This document shows, piece after piece, positions 60,463 to 64,000 of a stretch of DNA of 64,000 nt (position 1 is its first letter; each line of letters starts with the position of its first letter). Both the position numbers and the translations under genes were made by a program. Under the pieces are notes generated by a model. It worked only from the letters and a program-made list of their open reading frames with translations. It was not told the DNA's origin and made no database searches. The DNA is from Pelosinus sp. UFO1 (GTDB taxonomy: Bacteria; Bacillota; Negativicutes; DSM-13327), in the NCBI RefSeq assembly GCF_000725345.1, contig NZ_CP008852.1:2323693-2387692 (forward strand). Reading direction: 5' to 3'.

Positions 60463-61424
60463 ACATTTCCCACTCCTATCTCTTTTTTAACGAAATTTGA
60501 TACCTCAAGTTGATTTTCCTCGATACATTTTTCTAATTGTTCGTTGACAAAAAATATACTAGGTACAGCTAATTGCTGTATTACAGATAATAAACCTGGT
60601 TCATTTTGTTTTATAACACTACTGCCAATGGTGGTAATACTATTTATGCTACGGCCAATTCGACTACAAGCATCAGTTACTGCTGCTAAAATTTCTTCAC
60701 TGGTCGTGTTTCGTCTGCAACCAATACCAACAGCAAGTGTTGGAGGCCGTAGATATAAGTGAGATATACTTAAGGATAATAATCGATCTGAAATAATAAC
60801 GGCAGCATCAAAATCATTACTACCTATGTTGGATAAATCTATTAATTCGATCCCTAACTTGGCGGCTTCTTGATAATAAAAATCCTGATGTGATATTGCT
60901 TTGTCAAGAAAAAATAGTACATTATCGCCATTAACAATTGCTGCATTAATAGATTTTAATTGTTCGAAGGGTTCTATTGTTAAATTGAGTTTTACTGCTA
61001 ACATATCTGCTGCAGGTTTATTAGCAATATCGGTAGCAGTAGTAATAACTGTTTCGGCGCCTACTAATCCACCGATTAATGTGGTTAGCTCATTGGCACC
61101 TCCAATATGCCCTGATAATAAGCTAATAGCATGTTTACCACAATCGTCCATAACGACGATTGCTGGATCAACTCGTTTGTCAATAATATAAGGGGCAATA
61201 ACCCTAACTACAATACCTGTTGCCATTATGAAAATGAATCCATCGTATTGAGAAAAAACGCTATGAACCAAGGTACTTAGCAATTCATAGGTATTGTGGC
61301 GTAGCGGGTTGCGTCCAACTTTGGCAAAAATATCTACGCTTTTTCCTAATTTACTTAGTTTCTCTGCTAGATTATTTCCTAGCAGTGCACCTTGATTCGT
61401 CACTGAGATAATTGCCAGTTTCAT
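60363..61424 (-). CDS. cbiG: cobalt-precorrin-5A hydrolase
   Basis: A 353-residue CbiG: N-terminal part with IFIMATGIVVRVIAPYI, DDCGKHAISLLSGHIGGANELT and the C-terminal domain with AVGIGCRRNTTSEEILAAV. It opens the ring lactone, releasing acetaldehyde. Its C-terminus is encoded in the region that also encodes the CbiH extension. ATG overlaps the cbiF stop by 4 nt. Confidence 0.94.
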   Translation of the reverse strand: MKLAIISVTNQGALLGNNLAEKLSKLGKSVDIFAKVGRNPLRHNTYELLSTLVHSVFSQYDGFIFIMATGIVVRVIAPYIIDKRVDPAIVVMDDCGKHAISLLSGHIGGANELTTLIGGLVGAETVITTATDIANKPAADMLAVKLNLTIEPFEQLKSINAAIVNGDNVLFFLDKAISHQDFYYQEAAKLGIELIDLSNIGSNDFDAAVIISDRLLSLSISHLYLRPPTLAVGIGCRRNTTSEEILAAVTDACSRIGRSINSITTIGSSVIKQNEPGLLSVIQQLAVPSIFFVNEQLEKCIEENQLEVSNFVKKEIGVGNVCAAAAILAGQTNKLLLPKTKYKNVTVSIAQVK

Positions 61425-62176
61425 TTTGCGTCCCGGTACATATGACCAAACTCAGGAGCATATAAGCGTGATAATGCATATTGACTATCTAGGCAACGTC
61501 CAACAACAATCATTGCCGTACGGTCGATTTTCGCGTCAGTTATAATTTTTCCAATTGTAGATACTGTGCCTCTAAAGATTTTTTGATCTGGCCAAGAAGC
61601 TTTTTGTACGATAGCTACAGGTGTGTCTTGTTCATAACCACCGTCCATTAACTCTTTCATTACATTATCAATCATATGAACACTTAAAAAGATACACATA
61701 GTCGCGTTGTGACTAGCCAGTAGAGCTAGTTTTTCTTTTTCAGGTACAGGTGTGCGGCCTTCTAGTCGTGTAATGATTACCGTTTGCGAAACATCAGGTA
61801 ACGTATATTCACGTTTTAATGCGGCAGCCGTTGCTAAGAAAGAACTAACACCTGGAATTACATCATATGTAATATTTTTTTTATCTAGGGCATCCATTTG
61901 TTCTTGGATCGCACCATAAATACTAGGGTCACCAGTATGTAATCGGACTGTCTTTTTGCCTTGACTGGCAGCTTCCTCGATAACGTCGATAACTTGATCT
62001 AAGGTCATAGGAGCACTGTTGTAAATTGATGCACCTTGTTTAGCTAGCGCCAATAAGGCTGGATTGACAAGGGAACCGGCATAAATAATAACATCGGCTT
62101 CTCCTAATAAACGTTGACCCTTTACTGTAATTAACTCAGGATCTCCAGGACCTGCCCCTACAAATGAAACATGCAT
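61421..62176 (-). CDS. cbiF: cobalt-precorrin-4 C11-methyltransferase
   Basis: 251 residues from the ATG at 62176, 7 nt after GGGAGG; the frame extends 5 codons further. VSFVGAGPGDPELITVKGQRLL, YAGSLVNPALL, TGDPSIYGAIQEQM identify the C11 enzyme (CobM/CbiF). Confidence 0.96.
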   Translation of the reverse strand: MHVSFVGAGPGDPELITVKGQRLLGEADVIIYAGSLVNPALLALAKQGASIYNSAPMTLDQVIDVIEEAASQGKKTVRLHTGDPSIYGAIQEQMDALDKKNITYDVIPGVSSFLATAAALKREYTLPDVSQTVIITRLEGRTPVPEKEKLALLASHNATMCIFLSVHMIDNVMKELMDGGYEQDTPVAIVQKASWPDQKIFRGTVSTIGKIITDAKIDRTAMIVVGRCLDSQYALSRLYAPEFGHMYRDAK

Positions 62177-62224
62177 TGAAAAACCTCCCAAATATTTATT
62201 AGTGAAAATTCTAATATAATTAGC

Positions 62225-62806
62225 TTATATACCTTTAGTACATATAATGATATAGATTGGATTTAATGCTTGCAACATATTACTGCTTTTCACTTGTTTT
62301 ATACGTGTTACTTGCATACCAAAAGCTTCTACCGTAAATTCAGGTTTAGCCTGCATACTATGTAAAGCATCATATAATGTTTCTATAGTAATAGCTGTGA
62401 TAACTAATCTGCCATTCGGTTTAAGTAAACTATTACTTTGGGCTAAAAGTTCTTGTAAGTGACCACCGCTCCCGCCGATAAAGATTACATCAGCAATGGG
62501 AAGACCCTGCAATGCCTCCGGTGCGGAACCTGAGATGACTTCGATATTATCTGCGCCAAAATGTATTGCATTAGAACGAATTAGTTGAGCTCCCTCTGGA
62601 TGCCGTTCGATCGCATATACTTTACCACTACTAGCTTGTAAGGCCGCCTCAATTGAGAGGGAGCCAGTACCGGCCCCAATGTCTATAATAGTGTCAGTAG
62701 GACAAATCTTCGCTTTAGTAAGAACTAAAATACGAACTTCTTGCTTCGTCATTGGAATATCACCACGAATAAAGTCCTCATCCTTAATCCCTGGAAAATA
62801 GCTCAT
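62225..62806 (-). CDS. cbiT: cobalt-precorrin-6B C15-methyltransferase/decarboxylase
   Basis: 193 residues from the ATG at 62806. Rossmann methyltransferase: GIKDEDFIRGDIPMTKQEVR, IDIGAGTGSLSIEAA (SAM loop), FIGGSGGHLQELL. Adds the C15 methyl and removes the acetate carboxyl. Its start overlaps the cbiE stop by 4 nt, the usual CbiE/CbiT pairing (fused as CobL in other bacteria). Confidence 0.96.
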   Translation of the reverse strand: MSYFPGIKDEDFIRGDIPMTKQEVRILVLTKAKICPTDTIIDIGAGTGSLSIEAALQASSGKVYAIERHPEGAQLIRSNAIHFGADNIEVISGSAPEALQGLPIADVIFIGGSGGHLQELLAQSNSLLKPNGRLVITAITIETLYDALHSMQAKPEFTVEAFGMQVTRIKQVKSSNMLQALNPIYIIICTKGI

Positions 62807-63429
62807 GCTGCCACCACCATTACACAATGAGTAAACCCATCTAGCATTTTTACTTCACTTAGAGTTGAATGCTTAATCTCTTCATTTTCATAAGACAAAT
62901 TAGCACACAACCATACTTTTGCATTTAACGGCCAACCATGATCTATGAGTACGCCCGCAATAAACTTTGGATCTTGTTCATAATCAGTTAGAATGCCGAG
63001 CTTTTTGTCAGGAGCATAATTTAAATCATTATCATTGGCTGTGCGACCATGCATACTGATAAGACGTGCATCTTGCCATATAGCAGTTATACGGGCGAAA
63101 GCTAACTGCATAGAGCTTATTCCTGGGATAACGGTAATACGTTCTGACGTAAATTTAGTTTTAAGAGTAGCTAGGAAACTGTAAAAACCCGGATCACCTG
63201 AAACCATTACCACTACATCACTTTGCGAAAGGGATGTAGCGATGAACGTTAAAACGCCACTGATATCTCGATCGATAACTTTAACCGTTGCATGTTTAGG
63301 TGCAAATGTTATAAGAGCTCGTTGACTTCCAACTAGTACGTCTGCCTGGGCAATTATGCGACTAGCCACTGGCAATATATAATCAGGTGATCCTGGTCCA
63401 ATTCCTACTACTATTATTTTATGTTCCAT
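62803..63429 (-). CDS. cbiE: cobalt-precorrin-7 C5-methyltransferase
   Basis: A 208-residue tetrapyrrole methylase: IIVVGIGPGSPDYILPVA, VMVSGDPGFYSFLATL, MHGRTANDND identify CbiE. Start overlaps the end of cbiD by 16 nt. Confidence 0.95.
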   Translation of the reverse strand: MEHKIIVVGIGPGSPDYILPVASRIIAQADVLVGSQRALITFAPKHATVKVIDRDISGVLTFIATSLSQSDVVVMVSGDPGFYSFLATLKTKFTSERITVIPGISSMQLAFARITAIWQDARLISMHGRTANDNDLNYAPDKKLGILTDYEQDPKFIAGVLIDHGWPLNAKVWLCANLSYENEEIKHSTLSEVKMLDGFTHCVMVVAA

Positions 63430-64000
63430 CCTAGATTGCCTCCAATTTCTTGTGCGGTATCATCAGTTGCTAATATATCTCCTTTAAGAGTAATCATAGC
63501 AGTACCCACTCTTAGATCACCAAAGATATAACGCTCAGCACGTATGCTGGCTCTTTGGGCAATTACGCGGTACACTTCATGCAATTTGTATTTTGTAATA
63601 ATTGGCATAGCAGATTCCGTAGTATTACAGTCTAATACTTCTTGTATCGCAGACTGCGGTGCGCCTAGGGAAGCCATATAGGCAGCCAGTGTTTCAAAAC
63701 GAGCATCAGCCATACGATTATGGGTATGAAAAATCCCTGCAGCCACTTTTACAATTTTTCCCAAATGGCCAAATAACAATACTTGCTCCATACCATAATG
63801 TACAGCACTTTCCAACATATGTCCGACAAAATTGCTAGTTTGTATTACTGCTTCTCTAGGGAGATTATATCGATTGATGGCGATTTCTTGTCCCATTTTT
63901 CCAGGAGCAAAGACAATTTGATTATATCCTAATGCCTTTACCATAGAAATCTGTGGTGATAATGAATTTTTAAAGGCTTCTTCTGACATTGGTTCCACTA
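63414..64000 (-). CDS. cbiD: cobalt-precorrin-5B C1-methyltransferase, C-terminal part
   Basis: The C-terminal about 195 residues of CbiD, cut by the window's right edge; a full protein is about 360-380. Pattern EPMSEEAFKNSL, FAPGKMGQ, VGHMLESAV, LLFGHLGKIVKVAAGIFHTHNRMADAR is typical. The start and any upstream cobalamin riboswitch lie outside. Confidence 0.94.
   Translation of the reverse strand, partial: VEPMSEEAFKNSLSPQISMVKALGYNQIVFAPGKMGQEIAINRYNLPREAVIQTSNFVGHMLESAVHYGMEQVLLFGHLGKIVKVAAGIFHTHNRMADARFETLAAYMASLGAPQSAIQEVLDCNTTESAMPIITKYKLHEVYRVIAQRASIRAERYIFGDLRVGTAMITLKGDILATDDTAQEIGGNLGWNIK

Noticed and set aside
1-64000. Prophage or plasmid origin for the window
   Set aside because: Apart from one recombinase and a toxin-antitoxin pair, the content is conserved chromosomal housekeeping; no structural phage or replication-initiator genes are seen.

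Overview
The window is about 64 kb of AT-rich, densely coded bacterial chromosome. It looks like a spore-forming member of the Negativicutes (Sporomusaceae; Pelosinus/Sporomusa-like). The evidence is Firmicutes gene content (polC, rny, rnjA-type RNase J, spoVS, ylmC/ymxH, tepA-ylzJ, ylxR/ylxQ), strong GGAGG ribosome-binding sites, and a full anaerobic-type cobalamin operon. The genus is an inference from memory of gene order and was not tested. No rRNA, tRNA, CRISPR array or insertion sequence was seen.

Layout. (1) 1-3181 is a small accessory patch: a LysM/YneA-like protein, a short zinc-ribbon protein, an AbrB-VapC toxin-antitoxin pair, a tyrosine recombinase with a small inverted repeat just upstream, and a protein of unknown function. 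(2) 3203-8371, almost all on the minus strand: a P-loop/Asp23 fusion protein, a PHP phosphoesterase, leucyl aminopeptidase, spoVS with a SigmaH-like promoter, ymdB and an unknown gene. (3) 8511-24295: rny, recX-recA (SOS box inside the promoter), a DEAD-box helicase, cinA, rimO, a lineage-specific insert (orphan solute-binding protein, DUF6941-like protein, YgiQ radical-SAM protein), a RodZ-like protein, ylzJ-tepA and RNase J. (4) 24517-29024: the lysine/diaminopimelate operon dapB-asd-dapG-dapA, headed by a lysine riboswitch with its own terminator. (5) 29078-37531: a general-stress protein, ylmC, a membrane protein, dut, an M16 peptidase, three secreted wall/spore enzymes (amidase, GH18, deacetylase-like) and pnp. 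(6) 37685-49923: the translation/transcription cluster rpsO, ribF, truB, nrnA, rbfA, infB, ylxQ, ylxR, nusA, rimP, then polC. (7) 50172-64000: cobalamin biosynthesis, read from cbiD (cut by the window edge) down to cobC.

From polC back to spoVS the order is strikingly like Bacillus subtilis (polC-rimP-nusA-ylxR-ylxQ-infB-rbfA-truB-ribF-rpsO-pnp-ylxY-mlpA-ymxH-asd-dapG-dapA-rnj-tepA-ylzJ-rodZ-cinA-recA-rny-ymdB-spoVS). Genes expected at their usual places in that block but absent here are spoVFA/spoVFB, spoIIIE and pgsA. Much of the block handles RNA: two endo/exonuclease systems (RNase Y, RNase J), PNPase, NrnA, a helicase and translation factors.

Most notable observations: a PolC that lacks the DnaQ-like proofreading exonuclease normally inserted in its PHP domain; an rny gene whose Shine-Dalgarno and conserved membrane anchor imply an AUU or AUA start codon; a P-loop ATPase fused to an Asp23 domain; exceptionally long perfect hairpins (22 and 24 bp) directly after both RNase Y and RNase J; a 100-nt out-of-frame overlap of cbiG and cbiH; and a symmetric operator over the promoter of an orphan solute-binding protein. 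I did not find an unmistakable new multi-gene system.
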